Positions 27,160-36,065 of a DNA stretch of 36,755 bases are shown here, piece after piece. The stretch spans positions 1 through 36,755 of IMG/VR virus record IMGVR_UViG_3300035703_000231; one strand, 5' to 3'. This stretch comes from a virus. Below the pieces are notes generated by a model. That model had not been told where the DNA came from and did no database searches. It saw only the letters and a program-made list of their open reading frames with translations. Numbering within the stretch: position 1 is the stretch's first letter; every line of letters begins with the position of its first letter. Made by a program: the position numbers and the translations under genes.

Positions 27160-28538
27160 TGTCCATTTCGATAGATGATGTCTTTGCCGCTCTTTGACTT
27201 AGACCGAGTGCCTTCCGCAATGGTGCGGGCTGTCGGAGCAGGCGCAGGAGCGGCGGCGGGAGCAGATGATACCACATCACCGGCAGTGCGCGGCTTAGCG
27301 GGCTTCTCAGGCATCGCAGGCGCATCGGGGATAACGGGACGACGATTGTCATCCAAACGAATACCGAAAGCCTGTAGCGCCGATTCAATCTTCTTGTCCA
27401 TGACTTTGCCGTCCGGTGTCATGTACGGACGCAACGAAGCAACGACGCCTTCGCGCTCACGACGAATAAGTTGCGCCTGCATCGTCGGATCATTACCGGA
27501 GTATTGCATCGACGTGCTACCGTCTGCGTTTGTGACAAACGACAGTTGCTTTGACGCAGCGCTAGTACCAAAAGTATCGCGAACAGCGTTAGCACCGGCA
27601 GTGCGACCAATGCTGATCAGCGAGTTGGTCGTCGGAATCTTTTCGTCGGGCTTATTTTCAGCCTCTTGCTTACGACGATATGCGTCGTATTCCTTCAGGT
27701 AATTAGCAGCCCATTGACGGTCTTGATCGGTGACATTCGTCATCGACTTATCGAACACAATGGCTTGAGCACGCGACAACTTCTTCGCGTGATCCATTTG
27801 CTCTTCGGTCATATTTGACGTGGTAACACGATATGCGTCAAGACGATTCTTGGCGGCGGTAGCTTCTTTGCTTCCTTCACCGAATTTATCAACAGCATCA
27901 GCGTAGGTGGTTTCAAAGCCTTCCAACTTTTGTTTCCACGTCTTCTTATCTTCCTTCTTCAGCAAGTCGAAGTTAACAGACGCAGCGGGCGTCGGCATCT
28001 GCGGCTTAGCACTGCTTTCCGCAGCCGCCACTTCTTGCAACGTCATACCGCGAGCGCTTGCAATCTGTTCAAGACGACGTTGTTGATTGCGAGATGACGG
28101 GGCCAACATAGACCCGCCTTCACTCTCCAACACCTTTGCAGGCTCGGCAGCGGTGGCAGCGGTAGGACGAGCAGCATTCTTAATCAACTCATCGGGAGTA
28201 CCGGAGAACAACTTCTCTTTGTTGATGGTAATAAGCGCAGCAGGATCAACGTCAACACCCGACGTCCTCGCTTTCTTCAGCGCCTCAAACGCCATCGGTG
28301 ACGTCAAATATGCCTTCTGCAAGTCGGGGTCTTCCACCTTCATCTCAATGAGCGCGTCACGGCGCTGACGCAGTTCTTCTTCAATAGCGGCGGCTTCCTT
28401 TTCGCGCTGCTGCTTCAGCACGGAGGCGCGTTCGATGCGACCCTGCAACGCAAGATTGGAGAACTTGCGTTCTTCGTCAATGCGCTCAACAACACTTTCG
28501 GAAATACCGGCGCCAAAGCCTGCAAGACTGAAACCCAT
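27144..28538 (-). CDS. Internal virion or structural protein
   Basis: 464 residues. A long N-terminal coiled coil ('ERIDEERKFSNLALQGRIERASVLKQQREKEAAAIEEELRQRRDA' region, about 17-60), a middle Ala/Glu/Lys-rich helical part, an Ala/Pro-rich linker ('APAAAPAPAPTAR') and a short C-terminal beta motif 'GKDIIYRNGQWEYL'. Composition matches internal virion proteins of T7-like phages. The start overlaps the stop of the preceding gene by one base. Confidence 0.6.
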   Translation of the reverse strand: MGFSLAGFGAGISESVVERIDEERKFSNLALQGRIERASVLKQQREKEAAAIEEELRQRRDALIEMKVEDPDLQKAYLTSPMAFEALKKARTSGVDVDPAALITINKEKLFSGTPDELIKNAARPTAATAAEPAKVLESEGGSMLAPSSRNQQRRLEQIASARGMTLQEVAAAESSAKPQMPTPAASVNFDLLKKEDKKTWKQKLEGFETTYADAVDKFGEGSKEATAAKNRLDAYRVTTSNMTEEQMDHAKKLSRAQAIVFDKSMTNVTDQDRQWAANYLKEYDAYRRKQEAENKPDEKIPTTNSLISIGRTAGANAVRDTFGTSAASKQLSFVTNADGSTSMQYSGNDPTMQAQLIRREREGVVASLRPYMTPDGKVMDKKIESALQAFGIRLDDNRRPVIPDAPAMPEKPAKPRTAGDVVSSAPAAAPAPAPTARTIAEGTRSKSKSGKDIIYRNGQWEYL

Positions 28539-28996
28539 TACTTTTTCCTCCGAGCGATAAGACCGCCATTTTCCTGCTTAGACTCAGCCATCTTCGTTAC
28601 AGACTCTGTAACCACGCGATTAACGACGTCGGTCGGCATAACCTGTTGTGTCTTCATGTCGTCGGCAGAAATGACGTATTTGACACCATAGATTTCTGCG
28701 AGGGCAATCATCAACTCTACAACAACCGGTTTCGCAAGCATTGCCGCATCGATAGAATGCATGCCCTGCATCACACCAATCTTCATCAATCCATCGGCAA
28801 TCGTAAGCAACGGGATGTCGCGCTTAATCGAATCGATAAGGCTCGGCAATACTTCTTCTTCAACGAGTTTGTCGGAGTAATAGTCGATCACTTCATCAAT
28901 CGTCGTGTACTGAGGAGGACGTTCCCACGGTGCCGCACCGGGTTCGCCCGTCAGCGAAATACCCGGAATAGGCTTATGCATGAAATTAGGCTCCAT
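28538..28996 (-). CDS. Virion-associated protein, unknown function
   Basis: 152 residues, helical ('IDEVIDYYSDKLVEEEVLPSLIDSIKRDIPLLTIADGLM', 'AKPVVVELMIALAEIYGVKYV'). It ends ENGGLIARRKK, a tail like that of the 599-residue protein (NKGGLVRRK). A similar layout, a helical body with a C-terminal GL(M/I/V)xR motif, is known from phage structural proteins. It lies among virion genes and overlaps the small upstream gene by 11 bases. Confidence 0.6.
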   Translation of the reverse strand: MEPNFMHKPIPGISLTGEPGAAPWERPPQYTTIDEVIDYYSDKLVEEEVLPSLIDSIKRDIPLLTIADGLMKIGVMQGMHSIDAAMLAKPVVVELMIALAEIYGVKYVISADDMKTQQVMPTDVVNRVVTESVTKMAESKQENGGLIARRKK

Positions 28997-29192
28997 TCTT
29001 TGCCTTCACTTTCTGTGCTGTCTTTCGAATAGTTGCAATGTAAGATGCGAGAGTGTCAATGTAGTCTGCTTCAGAACGAACAGTGTCTCGTTCCTTGCGC
29101 GACATAATACCGCCGTCTGTCTTCGATGGCTTACGTCCCATCTTTGCGATGCGCTCTTCAACTTGCGTCATCAACTTTTTGTAGTTTTGCAT
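28986..29192 (-). CDS. Small basic helical virion-block protein
   Basis: 68 residues, MQNYKKLMTQVEERIAKMGRKPS..., then 'GGIMSRKERD' and a long helix. It is strongly basic and directly abuts the 905-residue gene. It contains another GG-I-M-S-R motif. It may be a small scaffold or connector protein; no family is recognised. Confidence 0.6.
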   Translation of the reverse strand: MQNYKKLMTQVEERIAKMGRKPSKTDGGIMSRKERDTVRSEADYIDTLASYIATIRKTAQKVKAKNGA

Positions 29193-31910
29193 TTAGCCCC
29201 CGAACAAGTTCTTAATGAAATCGATGCCTGCGTCAACAATCTTGTCGCCCACTTTGGTACCCGTCAGCACAGAGCCGAGAAGCTTACCGTAAGCCGCACT
29301 GGTTTCAGCGTCAATCTTATCACGCTGTATGTCGGCTTGCAACACAGCCGTCGCCATCGACGCAGCACGATCTTCTTGACGCTCATACGAGTCAAACACC
29401 ATCTTCACTTGATCACGATAAAGCTGAACTTCGTTGTTATACTGCGTTGTCGTCATGTTGTTTGCAGCGCGGGCGTTTTCAAAATTGGCTGCGTTAACGG
29501 CGGCAGTATTGGCGGTACTGATTTGAACGAGCAATTGAGCATTCGCCTGATCAACAACGATTTGATTTTTGGTATTAAATTCATCACGGCGAGCGTCCAT
29601 CTCAGTGTTAAACTGAGCCATTGCATTTTTCTGACCCGCATTAAACTGACTGATTGTGTTTGCTTGCGCGGTGTTGAACGTCGATACGTCTGTTGCAAGT
29701 TTTGTCGCAAACTGTTCTGCCTGCTGCTTATTGGCAGCATTAAATTGCAGCGCTGCGTTTTGGGCTGCGGTATCACTCAAAGCCGCCTGTGCAAGCTGTT
29801 GCGCCTTAATTACTTGTGCCTGCTGCTGATTATTCATGTTCGCAATGTCCATCTCTAGAAACGCCTTTGCGTTTTGGACAGCGGTTTGTTGACGTGCGTT
29901 CAGGTTTGCCATATCCATCGACGCCTGCGCTGCGGCATTCGCAATCACCGTAGCCTGACGGTTGCTCATGTCCTGAATGTTAATGTCATTCAAAAACTTC
30001 GACTCAGTCAGCACCCGGTTTTGCTCTGCCGTAAAGTTGACCTGTGCAACCTCCGCAACTCGGGCAGCATTTGCAATAGATACTTGTTGGCGATTGCTGA
30101 GTTCTTGACCCTTCAGCGACGCTTCAATCTGTGCATTAGCAACAGCGGATTGTTGACGTGCGCTGAGATTCGCCATATCAACTTGCAGATTCTCAGCAGA
30201 GCGTGCCAACATTGCCTGCTGTGCAAGATTGAGGTTGAGATTGTTGACTTCGGCAACACGGGCAGCATTGGTAATTGCAACCTGAGTACGGACATCTAAA
30301 TTCTTTTCCGCAGCAGCTTGACGAAGCTGTGCATTAGCCAACACCGTTGCTTGCTGATTTGAAAGATTCTGTGACTGCAACGCAAACGCATTGCTGCTGT
30401 TTTGCAGAGCAGCTTGTTGACGCGCGTTGAGGTTGGCAATCTCCATTCCTTGAGCAGCCGCAGCATTAGCCAGTGCCACTTGCTGACGGTTTGCCAAATT
30501 CGTCAAGCCCATCTGCTCAAATGCTTTTGCGTCAGCGGCAGCGAGGGGCGTTGCTGATTCCATTACGGCTTGCACAATTGCAGCGCCTGCCATACTGCTC
30601 CCACCCAAACCACGCGCGGCAAGAGCGGCGTTAGCAGCACGCATGGCACCCGCAGCCCACGCAGGAGTGCCGTCGTTGAAATCTTGCATGTACTTCGCAA
30701 GTTGTCCACGAACAGTGGCTTCCGCCTCAACGCGACCCTGCATTACTTCAGCCGTACCCGCAAACAGATTACCCTGTGCAGCCTGCATGATGGCATCACT
30801 GTTAACCTTATCCATCGTGGCGGCGACAGCCTGTACCGCTTCCATTTGCAGCTTCTGCTTATCAACATCAACGAGTTCTTGTTCCGTAACGTCGCGACGC
30901 TGTGCCTGAATCTGAGACTGATAATTTGACTGCTGCGTAGCCACTGTCGGCGCACCACCGACGTCGGCAACAGTGGCAACATTTGCCAACATGCCGGGAG
31001 TGACCGTCATCGGGGCAACGCGCTCAACTTTTGCCGCTTCTGCGGGCGTGGCTGCGGTGGCAAGCGCACCGGACGACAACTGCCCCTGTGCCGCCTGTAC
31101 TTGTGCTTTGTCACTGACGGTGCCTGTAACGCCCGTAAGCCCCGTCAAAGCGTTCTGAACGCCGGGAACGGAAGACGTTGCCTGATACGTCGATGCACCG
31201 GGGGCGGGGGCTGCGGTAGCCTGTTGAGCAACCGCGCTTGTTGTAGTAGCTTGCGGAGCCAGATCGCTTAGTTTGTAATCACCCGCATTGAGTTGACCAG
31301 TATTCGTGGCGGTTTGTGCAGCCTGAACGGTGCGAACATCGCCCACTTGGGGTACACCGGTTTCTCCATAAGTAACAGAGGGAGTGGTAGAGGTAAGCGT
31401 TGTTCCGCGAGTGGAAGCAATATTTTGCAAAGCTGCCCAATTCTCGTCAGATTGAGCACCGAACTGCACTTCCGCAGCGGCGCGAATCTGAGCGTCCGTC
31501 ATACCAGTAGAGCGCATAAGATTGTATGCGTCGGCTTTTTGTGTAGCAGAAGCCGATGTATTGGTGGAAGTATTCGGGGTTGGCGTAATGCCGGCAGTGG
31601 TGTATGTTTCTTTAGTAGGGTCAGCCGGGGTAATGCTCTTCTTTTCGTCGGTCGATGTCGTGTTTGCGGTATCTGAGAAGTCTTTGACGTATCCGGTTTC
31701 GTCCGCGATCATCCCCGGCATCACAGTGCCACCGTCAGCATACTTCTTCACCATGCCGCCTTTAGCCATGTACTTGTCAGCAACCATGCCATACTTCATG
31801 GCAAGTGCAGGAGAGCTTTGCAGAAACTCATCGAAACCCTGCATAGGGCCATCATAGCCCAACTTGCGAGCTACAATTTCTTTTTGCTTTGCGGTGAATT
31901 CTTTACTCAT
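29193..31910 (-). CDS. Repeat-rich putative internal virion protein
   Basis: 905 residues. The N-terminus has 'KGGMVKKYADGGTVMPGM' (about 50-67), then a Thr/Ala/Gln-rich disordered region, then about 11 copies of a roughly 22-residue unit with consensus (N/D)L(N/S)xRQQxA(V/I)xNA between about residues 465 and 710, then a coiled coil rich in Gln/Asn. It ends with a short helix 'DAGIDFIKNLFGG'. Similar 'NLNARQQ' repeats are a remembered feature of long internal or tail proteins in aquatic podoviruses. The repeats are strongly predicted helical and could form a fibre or channel component. Function is not established. Confidence 0.65.
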   Translation of the reverse strand: MSKEFTAKQKEIVARKLGYDGPMQGFDEFLQSSPALAMKYGMVADKYMAKGGMVKKYADGGTVMPGMIADETGYVKDFSDTANTTSTDEKKSITPADPTKETYTTAGITPTPNTSTNTSASATQKADAYNLMRSTGMTDAQIRAAAEVQFGAQSDENWAALQNIASTRGTTLTSTTPSVTYGETGVPQVGDVRTVQAAQTATNTGQLNAGDYKLSDLAPQATTTSAVAQQATAAPAPGASTYQATSSVPGVQNALTGLTGVTGTVSDKAQVQAAQGQLSSGALATAATPAEAAKVERVAPMTVTPGMLANVATVADVGGAPTVATQQSNYQSQIQAQRRDVTEQELVDVDKQKLQMEAVQAVAATMDKVNSDAIMQAAQGNLFAGTAEVMQGRVEAEATVRGQLAKYMQDFNDGTPAWAAGAMRAANAALAARGLGGSSMAGAAIVQAVMESATPLAAADAKAFEQMGLTNLANRQQVALANAAAAQGMEIANLNARQQAALQNSSNAFALQSQNLSNQQATVLANAQLRQAAAEKNLDVRTQVAITNAARVAEVNNLNLNLAQQAMLARSAENLQVDMANLSARQQSAVANAQIEASLKGQELSNRQQVSIANAARVAEVAQVNFTAEQNRVLTESKFLNDINIQDMSNRQATVIANAAAQASMDMANLNARQQTAVQNAKAFLEMDIANMNNQQQAQVIKAQQLAQAALSDTAAQNAALQFNAANKQQAEQFATKLATDVSTFNTAQANTISQFNAGQKNAMAQFNTEMDARRDEFNTKNQIVVDQANAQLLVQISTANTAAVNAANFENARAANNMTTTQYNNEVQLYRDQVKMVFDSYERQEDRAASMATAVLQADIQRDKIDAETSAAYGKLLGSVLTGTKVGDKIVDAGIDFIKNLFGG
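29780..30515 (-). repeat. Array of about 11 degenerate 66-base coding repeats
   Basis: Each unit encodes NLxxRQQxAxxNA plus about 9 variable residues; copies are recognisable by the recurrent RQQ and NA codons. The array makes up about a quarter of the 905-residue gene. Confidence 0.75.
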
Positions 31911-32224
31911 ACTTTTCTCGGGGATTGAAGTGCGTCGTGCATGTAAGCAAACAACGTCGGGTTATCACGGAACAAAGCAACAAGTCCTGCAACGGTGCAA
32001 AAGACTTGTCGCTCGGTCAACTCAAGCTGAAATATCTCATCAATGACATGGACGGCTTCGTGGATAAGTGTATCACATTCCAACAGCTTCTGTTGTCCTG
32101 CGCGGAGAGAAATAACGCTACTCTCAAAATCGACCCCGCCAACTTGGTCTTCGTATTCTTGAAGCTTTACCACTTCATATTCGCGACCTACGATTTTCAA
32201 ACTGTTAGGGGTTTCGATGTTCAT
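31907..32224 (-). CDS. Small HEXXH metallopeptidase-like protein
   Basis: 105 residues from the ATG at 32224 (an in-frame extension to 32296 lies inside the lysozyme gene). 'DTLIHEAVHVIDEIF' contains HEAVH, a zinc-metallopeptidase HEXXH motif; an acidic residue for the third ligand could lie in 'LELTERQVF'. The short length resembles SprT/ImmA-type minimal peptidase domains in phages. It overlaps the lysozyme gene by 4 bases and precedes the 905-residue gene. Proteolytic maturation of virion proteins or host-target cleavage are possibilities only. Confidence 0.6.
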   Translation of the reverse strand: MNIETPNSLKIVGREYEVVKLQEYEDQVGGVDFESSVISLRAGQQKLLECDTLIHEAVHVIDEIFQLELTERQVFCTVAGLVALFRDNPTLFAYMHDALQSPRKV

Positions 32225-32691
32225 TTCAGTAACTCTGCTTCTGCTTGTCGTCGCAGCGTAAGGCCGCGCAAAACTCTTCCTGCCGCCTTGTTCCACTTAA
32301 CAATTTCTTCTTGAGCGCCACGCCAATCTTTAACGTTAACGCGCTTTCGCAATGTGGAAATCTGATAGTTTCGCAGTCCGCAGTTATACGCGAAAGAAAT
32401 GATGGCGGCAAGGCGTCGCGGAGGCTCATTTATCAGTTCTGGCGAAAGTGACAAAACTCCGCGACAGAAGAACATCAAATGTTTATCAAGCGACTCTTCC
32501 GCCTGTTGCAGCGTCCAGACAGTGTCGCGCTTTACCTCGGGGCCGGTGCTACCGTAACCAATCGTCCACGGTTCAGCGCCTGTACCGGGATCGGGATAGG
32601 CAGCACAGCCACCATCAGGAAGACGCCGTGCGTAGCCCTCAAAGGGCTTACAAAGCGCTTCCCGAGCGATGCGAATGGCATCGGCTATCAT
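32221..32691 (-). CDS. Endolysin, GH24 lysozyme
   Basis: 156 residues. E18 in 'KPFEGYARRLPDGG', D34 in 'AYPDPGTGAEPWTIGYGST' and T49 form the E-D-T active site of T4/lambdoid-type lysozymes; the C-terminus 'GLTLRRQAEAELL' is typical of the family. It cleaves peptidoglycan glycan strands at lysis. No signal peptide or N-terminal anchor is seen, so release depends on the adjacent holin, whose stop it overlaps by 4 bases. Confidence 0.95.
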   Translation of the reverse strand: MIADAIRIAREALCKPFEGYARRLPDGGCAAYPDPGTGAEPWTIGYGSTGPEVKRDTVWTLQQAEESLDKHLMFFCRGVLSLSPELINEPPRRLAAIISFAYNCGLRNYQISTLRKRVNVKDWRGAQEEIVKWNKAAGRVLRGLTLRRQAEAELLK

Positions 32692-33173
32692 CGGGCATTG
32701 TAGCGTTCAATGGCGCGTCCAATGAACCAGAACGTCAACACCATGTTCAGCATGCCAAAGTCTTCGACCGTCCAGTGATGCTGAACGACGTCGTACCAAG
32801 ACGCGCCGGAATTGATTGCGTAAGTAATCGCAACAATTTTGAAGGCGACGTAAAGTCCAAACAGGATGTACGTCACGCTCGGACGAACCAGTGCCGAAAG
32901 TGCTGCCACCCACTTGTACGAGGATTGTGCCGTAGCAGATTGCTCTTTGAAGGCTTCCTGAATTGCGTCTAGCTGCGAGATGCCGTGTTCGACGTATTTC
33001 TCTTCCATTCGGAAAGTACCACGAACCTTTTCCAAATCGGTCTGAAGAGTGAACATTGCCAATTCGTGCTTGCGCTCATTAGCTTTATCAAAAAACTTCA
33101 ACACTTCGGGGGCAAGTCGAAACAACCCGCCGAAGATACTACCGAGTAAACCACCGCTCAAAACTTCCAACAT
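32688..33173 (-). CDS. Holin of the 3-TM (GTA_holin_3TM-like) type
   Basis: 161 residues. An N-terminal hydrophobic, Gly-rich helix ('LSGGLLGSIFGGLFRLAPEVLKFFDKANERKHELAM'), a charged amphipathic middle ('ATAQSSYKWVAALSALVRPSVTYILFGLYVAFKIVAITYA') and a C-terminal span 'MLNMVLTFWFIGRAIER'. The R-P-S-V-T-Y motif and the order match the 3TM holin family first described for gene-transfer agents. It sits next to the endolysin and a spanin-like gene, forming a lysis cassette. Confidence 0.85.
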   Translation of the reverse strand: MLEVLSGGLLGSIFGGLFRLAPEVLKFFDKANERKHELAMFTLQTDLEKVRGTFRMEEKYVEHGISQLDAIQEAFKEQSATAQSSYKWVAALSALVRPSVTYILFGLYVAFKIVAITYAINSGASWYDVVQHHWTVEDFGMLNMVLTFWFIGRAIERYNAR

Positions 33174-33182
33174 TACAGTTCC

Positions 33183-33539
33183 TTATTTGATAAGATCTTT
33201 AATTGCTCTTTTTGATCTTGAAGGCAGTTTGGATTTCAACTCTTCGATCTCAAACTTGTACTCTTGCACTTGAATCTTCAATTGATAAATTTCAGTCTGA
33301 TCCTCTGCTCTGTGCTTTTCGCATTCTTCTTTCAGAGTCTTCAGTTCGGCAACCAGAGAGTTAATCTGATCGTTTTGACATTTGATTTGATCGCTCAAGA
33401 TCTCATAAAGACTTGCTTCAGCAGTAGACGCCGAGTTGCTTTTTTGAAGCAATTTCCACAAGCTGATGCAGATGAACAAGGCAATTCCTCCCGCACCTAA
33501 ATTGAGGAACACGTTGCTAAGGTCGATGAAGTTTTCCAT
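33183..33539 (-). CDS. Possible i-spanin-like lysis protein
   Basis: 118 residues with one N-terminal hydrophobic span ('LGAGGIALFICISLWKLL', about 14-31) and a long charged coiled coil ('QIKCQNDQINSLVAELKTLKEECEKHRAEDQTEIYQLK'), ending with a basic tail. This type II membrane plus coiled-coil form, immediately downstream of lysis genes, is what inner-membrane spanins look like. No outer-membrane lipoprotein (Rz1) with a lipobox was seen in another frame, so it could be a unimolecular or unrelated membrane protein. Confidence 0.5.
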   Translation of the reverse strand: MENFIDLSNVFLNLGAGGIALFICISLWKLLQKSNSASTAEASLYEILSDQIKCQNDQINSLVAELKTLKEECEKHRAEDQTEIYQLKIQVQEYKFEIEELKSKLPSRSKRAIKDLIK

Positions 33540-33556
33540 TATGATTACTACAGAGT

Positions 33557-33811
33557 TTACCGAAAATAACTCTCAGGTAGTTGCTTTCCAAATTTTTCGG
33601 AAACCCAAGCGTTGTAGCAATGATTTTCTTCTAGTCTAAGAAAACTAAAAATCCAATCTATTACAATTCTTGGGTACTTCCTTTTCCCTTCGATTGCCCA
33701 ACGATAAGCCGCCGCGCTTAGGGTTTCGTCAGGCCCATATTTACCTAAAGAAAACCAACAGAACATAAACTGATCTAAAGAAATCAGCATGTACAGGACG
33801 CGTTGTTTCAC
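33557..33811 (-). CDS. Small phage protein with conserved PDETLSAAAYR-like motif
   Basis: 84 residues. 'LGKYGPDETLSAAAYRWAIEGKRKYPRIVIDWIF' and a C-terminal 'HCYNAWVSEKFGKQLPESY' match a form seen beside tail and lysis genes in many phages; function unknown (database names such as pseudouridine synthase for it are likely wrong). An N-terminal hydrophobic stretch is present (YMLISLDQFMFCWF). It overlaps the downstream fibre-associated gene by 4 bases. Confidence 0.65.
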   Translation of the reverse strand: MKQRVLYMLISLDQFMFCWFSLGKYGPDETLSAAAYRWAIEGKRKYPRIVIDWIFSFLRLEENHCYNAWVSEKFGKQLPESYFR

Positions 33812-34338
33812 GGCGTCGGCTCAGGCGTCGGCGCCGGGACAGGTTCCGGTACAGGTTCGGGTGCAGGCTCTGGCTGAACCTCATCAGCCCACAACAGCGC
33901 AGGCAGTTCCGCTTCGATGTCCGCATATCCGGCAGGCATCTCGCGCTCACCGGCAAGCACTTGACCCAAGATTGCGTAGAGCGCAGCCCATGTCAGGTCA
34001 CGCAACTCCACCGCACGCTGGCCCTCGGCTTGGAACTTCGGCACTGTTGAGGTTGCGTAGGTGGCGGCGCTCAGGATGCCGTCGTAGTTGCGTGTGCGTG
34101 CGAAGTCATCAAGCCGGGACTGCACCGCCGCGACGATTTCGGCTTGAATCTGCTCGGGCGTCTTGGTTGGGGCAGGCTCGGCAAATGTGGGGGCCATAGG
34201 AAGATTTGGCGCATACACCCACTCCCCGAGGTTCCACACCCAATCCGAACTCGGCTCTGGCGGGGCGACATCCGTGGAATTCGCCGTGGAGTCGGTTTCC
34301 CCGGCGTAGCGCCCATAAGCGTCGAATGCGTACATCAT
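33808..34338 (-). CDS. Tail-fibre-associated DUF4376-like protein
   Basis: 176 residues. The segment 'AVQSRLDDFARTRNYDGILSAATYATSTVPKFQAEGQRAVELRDLTWAALYAIL' (about 85-140) is of the DUF4376 type found at tail-fibre loci, often at fibre C-termini or in fibre-assembly proteins. The C-terminus is a Pro/Glu repeat (PEPVPEPVPAPTPEPTP). It overlaps the fibre gene by 4 bases, supporting a role in fibre assembly or as a fibre chaperone. Confidence 0.7.
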   Translation of the reverse strand: MMYAFDAYGRYAGETDSTANSTDVAPPEPSSDWVWNLGEWVYAPNLPMAPTFAEPAPTKTPEQIQAEIVAAVQSRLDDFARTRNYDGILSAATYATSTVPKFQAEGQRAVELRDLTWAALYAILGQVLAGEREMPAGYADIEAELPALLWADEVQPEPAPEPVPEPVPAPTPEPTP

Positions 34339-36053
34339 GCCAACCTCATGTATGCGGTTGCGCCAGTTCGGATCGGATTGATTGGGCCACTCGACAATGC
34401 GTAAGACGCTGCACCAGAAAATGTGGCAGGGATAATCTGTTCGCCGCCGTTTCTATTCAGCCCACCCGCCCCAACACCGCGCGAAGAAGTAATAAAGTAA
34501 GCGGAGTTTCCGGCACCGACGGTTCTAACAATCGGGCCAAGCGACAGAATATCGGAAACCCCCGTAGCAGCCGCCGCCACCTCCCACGTAACGCCGTCGT
34601 CGGAGGAAAACAAAATCTCGCGCGTACTGACACCGGACGGCGTAACAAGAATGCGCCCATTAACCGATGCGGCCCGCACAAACGGATTGGATGAGGCGGT
34701 GTAGTTTTTAATTGACCGTACAACAAAAGAACTGCCGTCTGTAGTTATGGCTATTTGCCCAGACGAATAGACGACACACACTCGGTTGCCAATTGCAAAT
34801 GCGGAACGTGGTACTCCGGTTATTCCAGTCGGCGTTGGCATCGCTGTTATTGTGGCAAAATCATTGGTTGTAATAAATGCAGGATCAGTCGAAGATCGCA
34901 TCAGCACTGCCACAGAGTTTGCCCAAGCGATAGTTGTAGATGCCGAAGTGAGTGCAAAAGGAATTGACCTGTTGGTGAACGAAGCCCCAAAATTACCAGT
35001 GGTAGTAATTGTGGACAGGCTGTCATTGCACATTAAAAACTTACTGGCATCCGCACTGTTATTTACAAAGCGACTTCCCGAATTCAAACTCGGTAACTGA
35101 TTTAGACCTCCCGAGGTAGTCCAACTAACCCCACCATCAATACTATATCGCGCAGTTGCACCGCTGACACCATCAAAAGTGCCGCTACCGGCGACAAAGA
35201 ATGCATTGTTGCCGGATGCTTTCATCCACACGAACTGATTGGCCAACGTAAGACCCGTCGCGCCCAAAACGGCACTTGTAGCATCAACCCCAACGTCTGC
35301 CCCGTACCCACTTGTACTAGAAGACGCTGCTGTAGCTGTTTGCGCCGAATTTGATCCCCAAGTAATAACTCTGTTGGCACACCTAAACTGCCAAATAGTT
35401 GTGTTGCCAGAGCCCAAGTAAATCTCACCAAGGGTGCTATTGAAATAGCCTTGTTGACTGAGGGCACTACTACTGACCCCGAACGAAGAAGTGTTAACAA
35501 ACAAACCGCTGTATGCAATGGATTGATTACTCCATGTATTACCACCGTCATTGCTGAGCGCGTAAAGTAGACCCCCACCCGATGTGGTTACTGCAACAAC
35601 TTGGTTGGCGTTTGTTGGGTTAACGTACGCATAGTTATAGCCTACTGACGGACTAATCTGTCTGAAGGAAACGGTGCTGCCGGAAAAGACATACGCTGCG
35701 CTGTTAGTGCTACCATTACCGGCGAGCACAACAGAGTTGCCCATTGCCTGAGGTATAGGGTCAAACAAACCAAAGGCGGCTAGACTCGTCCCCGCAATGG
35801 GTCTGAATGTAGCGTTAAACGTTGCTGACCCAATACTTCTTAGATCGGGCCTGTTACTGGTGAATGTGTCCAAGAAATCCACAACCGCCTGCGACACTTG
35901 CGTCTTTCCGATGAAGATATAAGCCGAACCCAACGAACCGTAGGTGCGCCCGTTTACGGTCGTCAAGTCGCCCGAATTTGGGCGGTCTTCAATACTCCCG
36001 ACCCCCAAATCTTCTGCGGCACCGCCGCCCTGCTGTCCTACATAACTTGGCAT
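34335..36053 (-). CDS. Tail fibre/spike with Asp-box repeats
   Basis: 572 residues, Gly/Ser/Thr/Asn-rich and beta-strand rich throughout. Asp-box motifs (SxDxGxTW-like) occur as 'SNDGGNTWS', 'SIDGGVSWT' and 'SSDDGVTWE', as in sialidase-type beta-propellers. This is typical of receptor-binding fibres or spikes that may bind or cut surface glycans. No sialidase Arg triad was identified. The start has an ideal AAGGAGATATA leader (12 bases upstream on the - strand). Confidence 0.75.
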   Translation of the reverse strand: MPSYVGQQGGGAAEDLGVGSIEDRPNSGDLTTVNGRTYGSLGSAYIFIGKTQVSQAVVDFLDTFTSNRPDLRSIGSATFNATFRPIAGTSLAAFGLFDPIPQAMGNSVVLAGNGSTNSAAYVFSGSTVSFRQISPSVGYNYAYVNPTNANQVVAVTTSGGGLLYALSNDGGNTWSNQSIAYSGLFVNTSSFGVSSSALSQQGYFNSTLGEIYLGSGNTTIWQFRCANRVITWGSNSAQTATAASSSTSGYGADVGVDATSAVLGATGLTLANQFVWMKASGNNAFFVAGSGTFDGVSGATARYSIDGGVSWTTSGGLNQLPSLNSGSRFVNNSADASKFLMCNDSLSTITTTGNFGASFTNRSIPFALTSASTTIAWANSVAVLMRSSTDPAFITTNDFATITAMPTPTGITGVPRSAFAIGNRVCVVYSSGQIAITTDGSSFVVRSIKNYTASSNPFVRAASVNGRILVTPSGVSTREILFSSDDGVTWEVAAAATGVSDILSLGPIVRTVGAGNSAYFITSSRGVGAGGLNRNGGEQIIPATFSGAASYALSSGPINPIRTGATAYMRLA

Positions 36054-36065
36054 CTCTATATCTCC
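36054..36065 (-). promoter_or_regulatory. Very strong ribosome binding site of the 572-residue fibre gene
   Basis: Read on the - strand, AAGGAGATATAGAG precedes the ATG at 36053; the SD core is complementary to the full anti-Shine-Dalgarno end of 16S rRNA. It is the strongest site in the leftward block, in line with high expression of the fibre. Confidence 0.6.

Noticed and set aside
28980-29858. 292-codon open frame on the + strand with many Cys and Leu
   Set aside because: Antisense of the repeat-rich 905-residue gene; the apparent repeats follow from that gene.
29780-30515. Repeat array considered as CRISPR or iteron
   Set aside because: Units are degenerate, period is a multiple of three, and they lie in frame in a protein gene.
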